From the NCBI GenBank assembly GCA_963843645.1, contig CAWJLE010000003.1, positions 186,001 to 250,000 of the forward strand: a DNA stretch of 64,000 nucleotides, read 5' to 3'. The translations under genes were made by a program, and so were the position numbers. The notes beneath the pieces are model-generated. The model did no database searches. It saw only the letters and a program-made list of their open reading frames with translations, and was not told the origin of the DNA. Of this stretch, positions 32,985 through 40,145 are shown piece by piece (positions within the stretch are counted from its first letter, which is position 1; each line of letters opens with the position of its first letter). The stretch comes from CAWJLE01 sp963843645. Its GTDB lineage: Bacteria > Chloroflexota > Anaerolineae > DAOTYC01.

Positions 32985-34412
32985 TTGACAATATTCGACA
33001 ACAAATGGATGGTACGGATTCTCATGAACGGTTTGAGCACCATTGTCAAGATCTTGTTTGCTGCGAGCCTGGCGCTGATTCTGGTTCTTGCGCTCCTGTT
33101 TGTCGTGGCGAGCGCGCGATACGGCGGACCCAACGAGTTGTTGCTGCGCGCGCGGGCGGAAATTGCTGCGTATCAGCCTCACCCGGATTTCGTTCCAACG
33201 CCCTTGCTGGCGCCTACCCGTGCGGTCGTCGCGACGCCCGTCACCCATATCGCATCCCCACCGGTTGGCAGGCCTGATGACGCTCCTGTGGCCGCCGTCC
33301 AGCGGTCAGCGCCTGCCTCGGCTGCTGCACAGGCACCGGGAATCGGCGCCGTCGAAGCCGCGCCGGCTGCTGCCCTGCCAGCCGCCGTCGTGCCGACTAT
33401 GACACCGACGCGTCCCCCTGCGCCGACTGTGGCACCCCGCGCGGCATACAAGGCGGCGACCGCGCAGGTTGCCCTGACGGGCATCATCCACATGTGGCAG
33501 AAGTGGAACAACTGTGGCCCGGCTACGCTGTCAATGGATCTGAGCTACTTCGGTGTGAACGTGCCGCAGGCAGATGCGGCTGGCGTTCTTAAAGGAAACG
33601 CGGACGACAAGAACGTGAATCCCGATGAACTGGCGGCGTTTGCCCGAACAAAGGGATTGCACGCGCTGGTCAGGGTGAATGGTGATTTCGATCGGCTTCG
33701 CCTGTTGCTGAGCAACGGCCTGCCGGTGGTGGTGGAGACCTGGCTGGAGCCGAAGCCGAATGACGGCATGGGCCATTACCGCCTGTTGACCGGGTACGAC
33801 GACGTCACGCGGCAATGGACCCTATACGATTCCTACGTCAGCACCGGGGTGAAAGCCAACGAGCCGTATGCCGGCATCAAGCTGGGCTACGATGAAATGA
33901 GCCAGCTCTGGGCGGTATTCGACCAGACTTACGTGGTGCTCTACACGGATGCTCAGGCGACTCTGGTCAAAAGCATCCTGGGCTCCGACATGGACGACAC
34001 CCAGATGTGGACCAGAGCTCTAGCGGCTGCGCAGGCAGCGGTGGCGGCACGGCCGAAGGACGCGTTTGCCTGGTTCGACGTGGGCACTGATCTGGTAGGG
34101 CTGGGCAGGTACCAGGAAGCGACCGATGCTTATGGAAAGGCACGTGTCATCGGCCTGCCCTGGCGTATGCTATGGTACCAGTCAGGGCCGTTCCAGGCTT
34201 ACTATCAGACGGGCAACTACACTGAGCTGGTGACCCTGGCCAACGCCACGATCCGGACGGCCGGCAACATTGAGGAGACGTACTACTGGAAGGGGCTCGG
34301 GCTCGCTGGTCAAGGCGACGTAAAGGGCGCCCGGCAGGCGTTTCAACGGGCTGTGGAGCTGAACCCCAGGTACGTTGAGGCCTCGACCGCGTTGGCTGGA
34401 TTGAAGCCATAG
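32985..34412 (+). CDS. Membrane-anchored C39-like cysteine peptidase with TPR tail
   Basis: A 475-residue exported protein. One transmembrane helix (about 22-43) is followed by a long Ala/Pro/Thr-rich extracellular linker (about 65-155) and a papain-like C39_2 domain (about 163-320). The catalytic set is visible: Cys in WNNCGPATL (about 177), His in GMGHYRLLTGY (about 264) and Asp in LYDSY (about 281). TPR-like repeats (about 345-475) end with the AxxLNPRYVEA pattern. Unlike C39 peptidases of bacteriocin exporters it has no ABC domain. It is probably a cell-surface protease or peptide-binding protein. The ATG at 33024 is an alternative start. MurJ follows 58 bases downstream on the same strand. 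Confidence 0.82.
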   Translation: MTIFDNKWMVRILMNGLSTIVKILFAASLALILVLALLFVVASARYGGPNELLLRARAEIAAYQPHPDFVPTPLLAPTRAVVATPVTHIASPPVGRPDDAPVAAVQRSAPASAAAQAPGIGAVEAAPAAALPAAVVPTMTPTRPPAPTVAPRAAYKAATAQVALTGIIHMWQKWNNCGPATLSMDLSYFGVNVPQADAAGVLKGNADDKNVNPDELAAFARTKGLHALVRVNGDFDRLRLLLSNGLPVVVETWLEPKPNDGMGHYRLLTGYDDVTRQWTLYDSYVSTGVKANEPYAGIKLGYDEMSQLWAVFDQTYVVLYTDAQATLVKSILGSDMDDTQMWTRALAAAQAAVAARPKDAFAWFDVGTDLVGLGRYQEATDAYGKARVIGLPWRMLWYQSGPFQAYYQTGNYTELVTLANATIRTAGNIEETYYWKGLGLAGQGDVKGARQAFQRAVELNPRYVEASTALAGLKP

Positions 34413-34470
34413 TGGCTGGGCTGTCCACTGCGAATAGCATGCATCCCATACCCCTCTCGAGATCGGACAA

Positions 34471-36054
34471 TTGAGCGTGACTCCTGAAGCCCAAGAAGGC
34501 CAGCGGCGTATTGCCTGGAACACTCTGGTTGTGGCCGCGGCCTTTGCACTGGCGGCAGTGGCCGGGCTCCTTAGAAACATGGTGATCGCCCGGCAGTTCG
34601 GCATCGGCGCACAGCTGGACGCCTACTACGCGGCCTTCAAGCTGCCCGACTTCCTATTCACCGTCGTGGCCGGCGGCGCGCTGGCGACCGCGTTCATCCC
34701 CGTGTTCGCCGAATTTCTGGCGCGCGGCGACCGGGAAGGGGCCTGGCGACTGACGAGCGCCATCACCAACCTCGTGGTGCTGGTGGTCAGTGGGCTGGCA
34801 GTCGTGATGCTGGTTCTGGCGCCTTGGCTCGTGCGCCGACTCATCGCCCCCGGGTTCGACGCCGCACAGCAGGCCGAAACCGTCGCCGTGATGCGTATCG
34901 TCCTGGTATCCACGCTGGTCTTTGGGATCAGCGCCGTGCAGAGCAGCGCCCTAAATGGCTTCAAGCATTTCTTGCTTCCGGCGTTGGCGCCTGTGGTGTA
35001 CCCACTGGCCATCGCGGGCGGGGCGATTTGGCTCGCGCCACGGTGGGGCGTGCGCGGCCTCGCGGTGGGCGCGGTCATCGGTGCCGTCTTGCACCTGGTG
35101 ATTAAGGCGCCGGCGCTGGTGCGCTACGGATTCCGGTGGTGGCCTGTTCTGGATCTAAACGACCCCGCCATCCGCCGGGTATGGGTGCTCATGGGTCCCC
35201 GAGTGGTCGACCTGGGTGTTTTTCAGTTGACGCTCCTGGTGACCACGAACCTCGCTTCCCGATTGGGCGCGGGCAGTGTCAGCGCGCTGCAGTGGGGCTG
35301 GGAGTTTATGCAGGTGCCCGAAACCATCGTGGGGACCGCGATAGGCCTGGTGGCCTTCCCGACGCTGGCTGATCTGGCCGCCGGGGGCGACCTGGCGGGA
35401 TTGCGCACCACGCTGGGCGGAACGCTACGCGCTGTGATTGCCCTCACTGTTCCGGCGACCGTGGGTTTGATCTTGCTGGGGCGGCCGGCGCTGGAGCTGC
35501 TGTACCAGCGCGGAGCGTTCGGAGCCGGGGCCGCCGATGCCGTCTACACCGCGCTGACGTTCTACTCGCTGGGTCTGGTCGGCCAGGCCTGCCTGGAGCT
35601 TGCGGCGCGCACTTTCTTCGCGCAGCAGGACACGGTGACGCCGCTCCTGGTTGCCGCCGGGTCAGCAGCGGTGAACATCGGGTTGGGCATTCTCCTGATG
35701 GGACCGATGGGCCATGGTGGACTGGCGCTGGCCAATTCGCTGGCCGTGTCTGGTGAAGTGTTGGTGCTGTTGTGGATCCTGCGACGTCGGCTGGCCGGCG
35801 TGGATGGCCGGCGAACACTCCGCTCCTTCGGACGGGTGATCGCTGCTGTTGTCCCGATGGGCGTGGCCGTGGCCGGCGTTCTGACGCTGGGCCGATACGT
35901 CGGCGCCGGCGCGTTCTGGATGGTGGCCGGCGGGGCGCTGATCGGGGTGTTGGTCTACTTCGGCGCCGGACTACTGGTGAAGGTTGAATTGCTCAGCGCA
36001 CTACCGGCGGCCCTACCGACGTTCGTCCGACGGAGGGCCGTTCGCACACCGTGA
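34471..36054 (+). CDS. murJ: Lipid II flippase MurJ
   Basis: A 527-residue MOP-superfamily flippase with about 14 hydrophobic helices. The N-terminal region matches MurJ: AGLLRNMVIARQFGIGAQLDAYYAAFKLPDFLF, then GALATAFIPVFAEFLARGD, and further in LGRPALELLYQRGAFGAGAAD. It moves lipid II across the cytoplasmic membrane in peptidoglycan synthesis. The start may be TTG 34471 or GTG 34477; a weak GAGATCGGA lies upstream. It follows the C39/TPR gene and could share its transcript. Confidence 0.92.
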   Translation: MSVTPEAQEGQRRIAWNTLVVAAAFALAAVAGLLRNMVIARQFGIGAQLDAYYAAFKLPDFLFTVVAGGALATAFIPVFAEFLARGDREGAWRLTSAITNLVVLVVSGLAVVMLVLAPWLVRRLIAPGFDAAQQAETVAVMRIVLVSTLVFGISAVQSSALNGFKHFLLPALAPVVYPLAIAGGAIWLAPRWGVRGLAVGAVIGAVLHLVIKAPALVRYGFRWWPVLDLNDPAIRRVWVLMGPRVVDLGVFQLTLLVTTNLASRLGAGSVSALQWGWEFMQVPETIVGTAIGLVAFPTLADLAAGGDLAGLRTTLGGTLRAVIALTVPATVGLILLGRPALELLYQRGAFGAGAADAVYTALTFYSLGLVGQACLELAARTFFAQQDTVTPLLVAAGSAAVNIGLGILLMGPMGHGGLALANSLAVSGEVLVLLWILRRRLAGVDGRRTLRSFGRVIAAVVPMGVAVAGVLTLGRYVGAGAFWMVAGGALIGVLVYFGAGLLVKVELLSALPAALPTFVRRRAVRTP

Positions 36055-36109
36055 CGACGGATGGCGGGTGGCGTCCCTACGTACCAGCAGGGTATCCGGT
36101 CGTTGTGGA

Positions 36110-36420
36110 GAGATTGCGAGGCCATCGACCCCGGAGCTGAGCGCAGCGATCTCGAATAGAATACATCTTGGTATGCGTCCGATTCATTTCGAGGCTGAAA
36201 CCAGCTGACGGTCGGATGGGACGCCTGGAGTTGACTGGCGCGGTTTTCACCTACGAGCCCCTGGGCGAAGAAGGGCAGCTGGCTGTACGCATCGGCGATA
36301 ACATCGTCCTGGGCCGTCACGCCGCCCTACGTGCGCTTCGCTGAGAATCAGCGGCTGTGGCTCGAGGCCGGGACGAACCGGATCCACGTCTTCGATTCGG
36401 AAAGCGGCCTGACGATATAA
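36110..36420 (+). pseudogene. C-terminal remnant of a MalK/UgpC-type ABC ATPase
   Basis: Joining three frames gives NRIHLGMRPIHFEAE, then MGRLELTGAVFTYEPLGEEG and RLWLEAGTNRIHVFDSESG with a stop at 36418-36420. This corresponds to the last ~90 residues of the ATPases at 21214 and 22415 (compare VYVFEPLGEEGIL and IHIFDPETG). Frame changes fall near 36195 and 36315. No nucleotide-binding core precedes it; MurJ ends 55 bases upstream. It is therefore a fragment of a third, lost transporter gene. Divergence from both intact ATPases shows that it is not a recent copy of either. Confidence 0.75.
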
Positions 36421-36445
36421 CGTCCACCTGCAAATCGTGCACGAA

Positions 36446-36480
36446 TGCGTGAGTCCTGCCTCAGGGGCGGGACTCGCGCA
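36446..36480 (+). terminator. Hairpin after the ATPase remnant
   Basis: TGCGTGAGTCCTGCC at 36446-36460 pairs with GGGCGGGACTCGCGCA at 36465-36480 with minor mismatches and a 4-base loop; TTCATTCAT follows. This is a plausible rho-independent terminator for the murJ transcript or for the lost transporter. Confidence 0.5.
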
Positions 36481-36794
36481 TTCATTCATGAGCCGAAACG
36501 CGCAATTCTCAAGCCCACGCTTCGACAGCAACTTTCATAGAATTAGGATCCATGATGCAACCCAAATGCGTATCAGGTGGATACTGCCCGGACGTGCAAG
36601 AGATGCCGGCTTGCGTGACCGGACGGCGCTGGACTGCGAGGCAACTCCTGCACGTTCAAGGGAACGACCACGCGGAGCTTCATGGGTCGGGGCGAAGCTC
36701 CGCGTGGTGGTCGGAATTCACGTTCACTGTTGATATTCTAAGACCGTGATGAGGGTATTGGCAACACCAGTTTGTAGCTTGCACCCGGTGACGG
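36481..36794. other. Gene-free stretch with long hairpins, possible structured RNA
   Basis: No coding frame is convincing here. Two hairpins stand out. ACGTGCAAGAGATGCC (36592-36607) pairs with GGCAACTCCTGCACGT (36640-36655): 14 pairs and two single mismatches around a 32-base loop. CCACGCGGAGCTTC (36668-36681) pairs perfectly over 14 bases with 36694-36707, with a 12-base loop. The second could terminate the aldo/keto reductase transcript on the minus strand, 88 bases past its stop. Together they could be one small RNA; the strand is undecided. Confidence 0.45.
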
Positions 36795-37760
36795 CTACAT
36801 CATAATGGGCTCACGCTCCCACCGATGCTCCCGCAAGCGGCGGATCAAGTCCGCATCGAGCGGGCCGGCGTCGCTGGCGGTGAGGTTGCTCGCGACGTGT
36901 TCGTCGGTCCGCATGCCCGGGATGGCGGTCGTGACGTCCGGGTGAGACAGGATGAACCGCAAAGCCATGTCCGGCATGGTCATGCCCGTCGGAATCAAGG
37001 GGCGCAACGCTTCAGCGCGCTCCACACTGGCCTTGAGGTTCTCCGGAGTGAAGTAACGGGTGCGAAAGTCATTTTGCGGCCAGTGGCTGTTCAGGGTGAG
37101 CTTATCGGTCAGCGAACCCTCGTCGAACGGGACGCGAGCAATCACCGCCACATCGAGCTCTCGGCAGAGCGGAAATAGCTCGTCCTCTGGCGCCTGATCA
37201 AAGATGTTGTACACCACCTGGACGCTGTCGATCAGGCCGGTCCTCAAGGCACGCAGGCCATTGGCCGGCTCCCATCGGTTCAGACTGATGCCAAACGCCC
37301 TGATCAAGCCCTCGCGTTTGAGATCGGCCACGGCGTTCTGCCAGCGTGGATCATCCGCCCAGGCATCGTTCCAAACGTGGAACTGGATCAGGTCTATCGT
37401 ATCCAGCCCCAGGTTCTTCAGGCTCGATTCGGTGTAGCGGCGGATGTGGTCCAGGGGGAACGTTTCGTCCAGAGTGTGGTGCGCTTCGGCCGGCCACTTG
37501 AAGCTCTTCGGCGGAATCTTTGTGGCGACGTACAGCCGCTTGTCCGGATGGGCGTGGACGAGCTCGCCCAGAAGTCGCTCGCTGTGGCCCTCGCCGTACG
37601 CCCAGGCGGTGTCGAAGAAATTGCAGCCTAGCTCCACGGCGTGCGCCAGCGCACGGCGTGACTGATCGTCATCGGAACCGGTCCAACCAGCGATGCCCCA
37701 CATGCCATAGCCGACATCGCTTACCTGCCACCCCATCCGTCCGAATTTCCGGTAGTGCAT
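36795..37760 (-). CDS. Aldo/keto reductase
   Basis: A 321-residue AKR TIM-barrel oxidoreductase that uses NADPH to reduce aldehydes or ketones. The catalytic tetrad can be read: Asp and Tyr in FFDTAWAYGEGHSE (about 50-62), Lys in YVATKIP (about 83) and His in LIQFHVWND (about 128). The opening MHYRKFGRMGWQVSDVGYGMWG is typical. The C-terminal part carries TAIPGMRTDEHVASNL, a cofactor-binding segment. AGGAGG precedes the ATG at 37760. It stands alone between the structured stretch and the LysM gene; the substrate is unknown. Confidence 0.9.
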   Translation of the reverse strand: MHYRKFGRMGWQVSDVGYGMWGIAGWTGSDDDQSRRALAHAVELGCNFFDTAWAYGEGHSERLLGELVHAHPDKRLYVATKIPPKSFKWPAEAHHTLDETFPLDHIRRYTESSLKNLGLDTIDLIQFHVWNDAWADDPRWQNAVADLKREGLIRAFGISLNRWEPANGLRALRTGLIDSVQVVYNIFDQAPEDELFPLCRELDVAVIARVPFDEGSLTDKLTLNSHWPQNDFRTRYFTPENLKASVERAEALRPLIPTGMTMPDMALRFILSHPDVTTAIPGMRTDEHVASNLTASDAGPLDADLIRRLREHRWEREPIMM

Positions 37761-37902
37761 ATCAGACCTCCTGTAGGGCCTGCGCGTTAGTCAAGGATAT
37801 CTCCGGCTGCGTGTAACGGAGTACAATTGCAAGCCCAGCCCAATACTACCTCATGCGCAAGCTGCAGTCAATGACTAAGAGCAGGTCTTTGAGCCGGCGC
37901 GC

Positions 37903-37943
37903 GACAAAAGAAGAGAGCCACCTCGATGTGCGGGCGGCTCTCT
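37903..37943 (-). terminator. Rho-independent terminator of the LysM gene
   Basis: On the minus strand AGAGAGCC (37936-37943) pairs with GGCTCTCT (37912-37919), extended by GCC with GGT, and is followed by TCTTTTGTC. It lies about 55 bases past the LysM stop and is a typical terminator with a short T-tract. Confidence 0.7.
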
Positions 37944-37996
37944 GAATAGTTGGCCGGGCGGCGGCGATCGCCATCCGTGGCAGTGCCAGACTTGGT

Positions 37997-38479
37997 CTAC
38001 CAACGCCGCGTCGGGAAGCTCCCGACACCCCACCGCACAGGGCAGTCCCAGTAGTAGCCGGGATAGAAACCGTCAAAGGGACGACTGTTCCAGCCCCAAT
38101 TATAGGCCGGCGGACATGGAAAACCTGGCGCACAGACCGGTCCCGGATTACGGATTGGCATGGGGTACTGCGGGAAGCCAAGCGGAATGAGCAATCGCTG
38201 TCCGGTGATGATCAGTCCAGGATCGCAAATGTAGTTGACCCGGGCGATCTCGAACAGGCTGACCTTGTATCCGGTCGCGATACTGCTCAGCGTGTCCCCA
38301 TGTTGCACGGTGTAGATGTTTCCAGGCGCCAACGTGGGGACTGGAGTTGGAGTGGGAATGGTCTGCGCGAGCGGCGCGCTATGAGCTCCGATCCAACTCG
38401 GCTGGGCGCTGGCAGTGCCGACCAGGAGAGCCCCGACCAGCACCGTTACGATAGCCACAATGATCATGACGCTTTTCAT
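37997..38479 (-). CDS. Secreted LysM-domain protein
   Basis: A 160-residue exported protein. It has a signal peptide (MKSVMIIVAIVTVLVGALLV, cleavage after ASA), a short Thr/Pro linker (IPTPTPVPTLAP), then one LysM domain (about 53-98: IYTVQHGDTLSSIATGYKVS to GQRLLIPLG) that binds peptidoglycan or chitin-like glycans. The C-terminal 60 residues are rich in Pro, Gly, Trp and Tyr with several cysteines and match nothing I know. GGAGAG precedes the ATG, and a clear promoter lies at 38576-38604. Probably a cell-wall-associated structural or adhesin-like protein. Confidence 0.85.
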   Translation of the reverse strand: MKSVMIIVAIVTVLVGALLVGTASAQPSWIGAHSAPLAQTIPTPTPVPTLAPGNIYTVQHGDTLSSIATGYKVSLFEIARVNYICDPGLIITGQRLLIPLGFPQYPMPIRNPGPVCAPGFPCPPAYNWGWNSRPFDGFYPGYYWDCPVRWGVGSFPTRRW

Positions 38480-38575
38480 CTTGTTTCTCTCCTTTGCTTG
38501 AGGTGTGTGTAGCAGGAACAGCCCGACTCGATGCAGTGTTGCGGCGAACTACTGTTTTACCTCGCAGTTACTTTA

Positions 38576-38604
38576 ATTATACCTCAAGCATGCTGAGAAT
38601 GCAA
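38576..38604 (-). promoter_or_regulatory. Promoter of the LysM gene
   Basis: On the minus strand TTGCAT (38599-38604), a 17-base spacer and TATAAT (38576-38581). The start site near 38569 gives a 90-base leader before the ATG at 38479. Confidence 0.65.
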
Positions 38605-38722
38605 CTTTTGAGTACCGTTGGTTTCTAAGAGTTACACGAGGGGGCGCGAATATCGATGGTACCGCAGTACCGTATGATTACGTTAACTACGTCAATAGTG
38701 CCTATTAGCATGCAAAGCTATC

Positions 38723-38989
38723 TTGCATTACTTGCAATGTTATGGTATAATGTGGATAGTTGTGAAATGCCATTGTTCCTATATCTTTGTTGGTAGAATC
38801 GACAACAAACCTAATTGCAGGATGCCCCGGTTCGGGAAATCGGTTCCGAAACGAGAGGCGTCGACGTCCTACAGGTCGTCCACCGCTCCGCCAGAGGCAA
38901 TGGTCCCGGAAGCTGGTTTTTTGTTGCCCCGGTTTGCGCGGATGAGCGGGCGGGGCCCTGTTACAGATCATTGTTGACGAGGTTAGATC
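38723..38989 (+). promoter_or_regulatory. Promoter and structured leader of the NusG-like antiterminator
   Basis: TTGCAT (38723-38728), a 17-base spacer and TATAAT (38746-38751, extended by TGG) form a strong promoter with a start near 38758. The 230-base leader has no convincing gene. It contains hairpins TTTGTTG/CAACAAA (38786-38792 with 38803-38809) and an imperfect GACGTCC/GGTCGTC, then a T6 run near 38918. This could be an attenuator, but no named riboswitch fits. Upstream, 38605-38722 is AT-rich divergent-promoter sequence. Confidence 0.5.
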
Positions 38990-39493
38990 ATGCCCGATTG
39001 GTTAACGCTGTACACGAAACCGAAATTGGAACGTCAGGTCAATGAAGTGCTGCAGGGAAAAGGGGTCGAAACGTACTTCCCAATCGTCTACCAGTATAGC
39101 ACACACCTCCGGCGAAAAGAGCCTGCACCCTTCTTTCCGTGTTACCTGTTCGCGCAGATTGACTCGACGTCCAGCGAGTTCCGGACTTTGCAGTGGACAC
39201 CCGGCTTGAATAGCATCGTCCGCTTCGGAGGCCGTCCCGCGTGGCTGCCCGACCTGCTCATATCCGAGCTTAGAAAGCACCTGGCTCATCTGGAACGCTC
39301 CGGCTATTTCGAGCCGACTCATCACTTCAGGCCGGGTGACCGCGTGCGCATCACAGCCGGGCCGCTGCGAGATCTGGAAGCCGTCTTCGACCGCGCGCTG
39401 TCGAAGGAAGGCCGTGTTCGAGTCTTGCTGGATTTCATTGGGAAATTCACTGCGTGCGAGGTCGAAGCAGCCTGCCTCTCCAAGGTCAGCTGA
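38990..39493 (+). CDS. NusG-family specialised antiterminator (RfaH/UpxY type)
   Basis: A 167-residue NusG paralogue. The N-terminal NGN domain (about 3-105) starts DWLTLYTKPKLERQVNEVLQ and includes the PFFPCYLFAQID and GLNSIVRFGGRPAWLPD segments. A C-terminal KOW domain (about 115-165) begins FRPGDRVRITAGPLRDLEAVF. Such paralogues bind RNA polymerase and let it run through long capsule, O-antigen or antibiotic operons. It stands next to a roughly 24-kb polysaccharide locus, but converges on its far end rather than heading it, so it would act in trans. It has its own promoter and a strong terminator after it. Confidence 0.88.
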   Translation: MPDWLTLYTKPKLERQVNEVLQGKGVETYFPIVYQYSTHLRRKEPAPFFPCYLFAQIDSTSSEFRTLQWTPGLNSIVRFGGRPAWLPDLLISELRKHLAHLERSGYFEPTHHFRPGDRVRITAGPLRDLEAVFDRALSKEGRVRVLLDFIGKFTACEVEAACLSKVS

Positions 39494-39514
39494 CGGGAAG
39501 CTATTTGGACATAT

Positions 39515-39561
39515 AAAACGCGCGACTTCCGCCCTCTGAAGCGACGGGAATCGCGCGTTTT
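39515..39561. terminator. Bidirectional terminator after the antiterminator gene
   Basis: AAAACGCGCGA (39515-39525) pairs perfectly with TCGCGCGTTTT (39551-39561), extended inward by TTCC/GGAA, and has A- and T-runs at its ends. It separates the plus-strand antiterminator gene from the minus-strand polysaccharide genes. Confidence 0.8.
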
Positions 39562-39696
39562 GTATTTCCAATCAATGTCGCGTGTCTGCACTCTGCCATG
39601 GGACAGTGGGACTGACAGCTGCGACAATTGCACGCGTAGCGATGCCGGAAGCCTGCGGTATCGAGTACGACGTGTCTGAAGCTCGGGGAGCCCGCC

Positions 39697-40059
39697 CTAT
39701 TCGGTCGGGGTGACGTCCTGAGCGGCCGTGTTGGTAGCGAAATCAGGCGTCGACGCTGAGGCTGTGGTGGTCCCGGTTGCGGTGACGGTAACAGTCACGG
39801 TGACCGTGGCGGTCGGCTGCAGCGTGGCGGTGAGGGGCAACGTGAGGGTCGCCGAGGGCTGCAGCGTAAGGTCGACGGGACCGATCGGCGGCAAGATCGC
39901 GAAGCCTCCCGGCGTTCCTGCCCCTCCAGACCCTGAGTCATGGGATCGCCCCGTGGGACGCGGTGGCACGGTCCCCTGGTCCATTGGGCCCAGGGCGGAC
40001 TTTGCCCACGTGCTTTGACCGAAGGCGATGACCCAGACGGCGGCTAGAGTCAGGGCCAC
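39697..40059 (-). CDS. Small exported Thr/Val-repeat protein
   Basis: About 120 residues from GTG 40059. A hydrophobic start (MALTLAAVWVIAFGQSTWA) looks like a signal peptide or anchor; the rest is low complexity, with PRP, GSGG and a run of alternating Thr and Val (TATVTVTVTVTATG). No family is recognised. It is the last minus-strand gene of the polysaccharide locus, 86 bases after the DUF4012 gene. No strong ribosome binding site is seen and the true start may differ, so this is a tentative gene, perhaps a cell-surface linker protein. Confidence 0.45.
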   Translation of the reverse strand: MALTLAAVWVIAFGQSTWAKSALGPMDQGTVPPRPTGRSHDSGSGGAGTPGGFAILPPIGPVDLTLQPSATLTLPLTATLQPTATVTVTVTVTATGTTTASASTPDFATNTAAQDVTPTE

Positions 40060-40145
40060 GCCGAGTAGAAGTCTCGATTCGTCCTGAGGTTCTCACTGGT
40101 CCACTCCTGTTTGGCAATCAGCGATCAGCTGACCACTGTGCGGTC

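Noticed and set aside
38815..38930. A riboswitch (c-di-GMP, cobalamin or Moco type) in the antiterminator leader
   Set aside because: Hairpins and a T6 run are present, but none of the conserved cores of those classes could be matched.
38723..38977. An 84-codon plus-strand frame upstream of the antiterminator gene
   Set aside because: It starts on the -35/-10 region of the promoter and shows no binding site or family; the stretch reads better as an untranslated leader.
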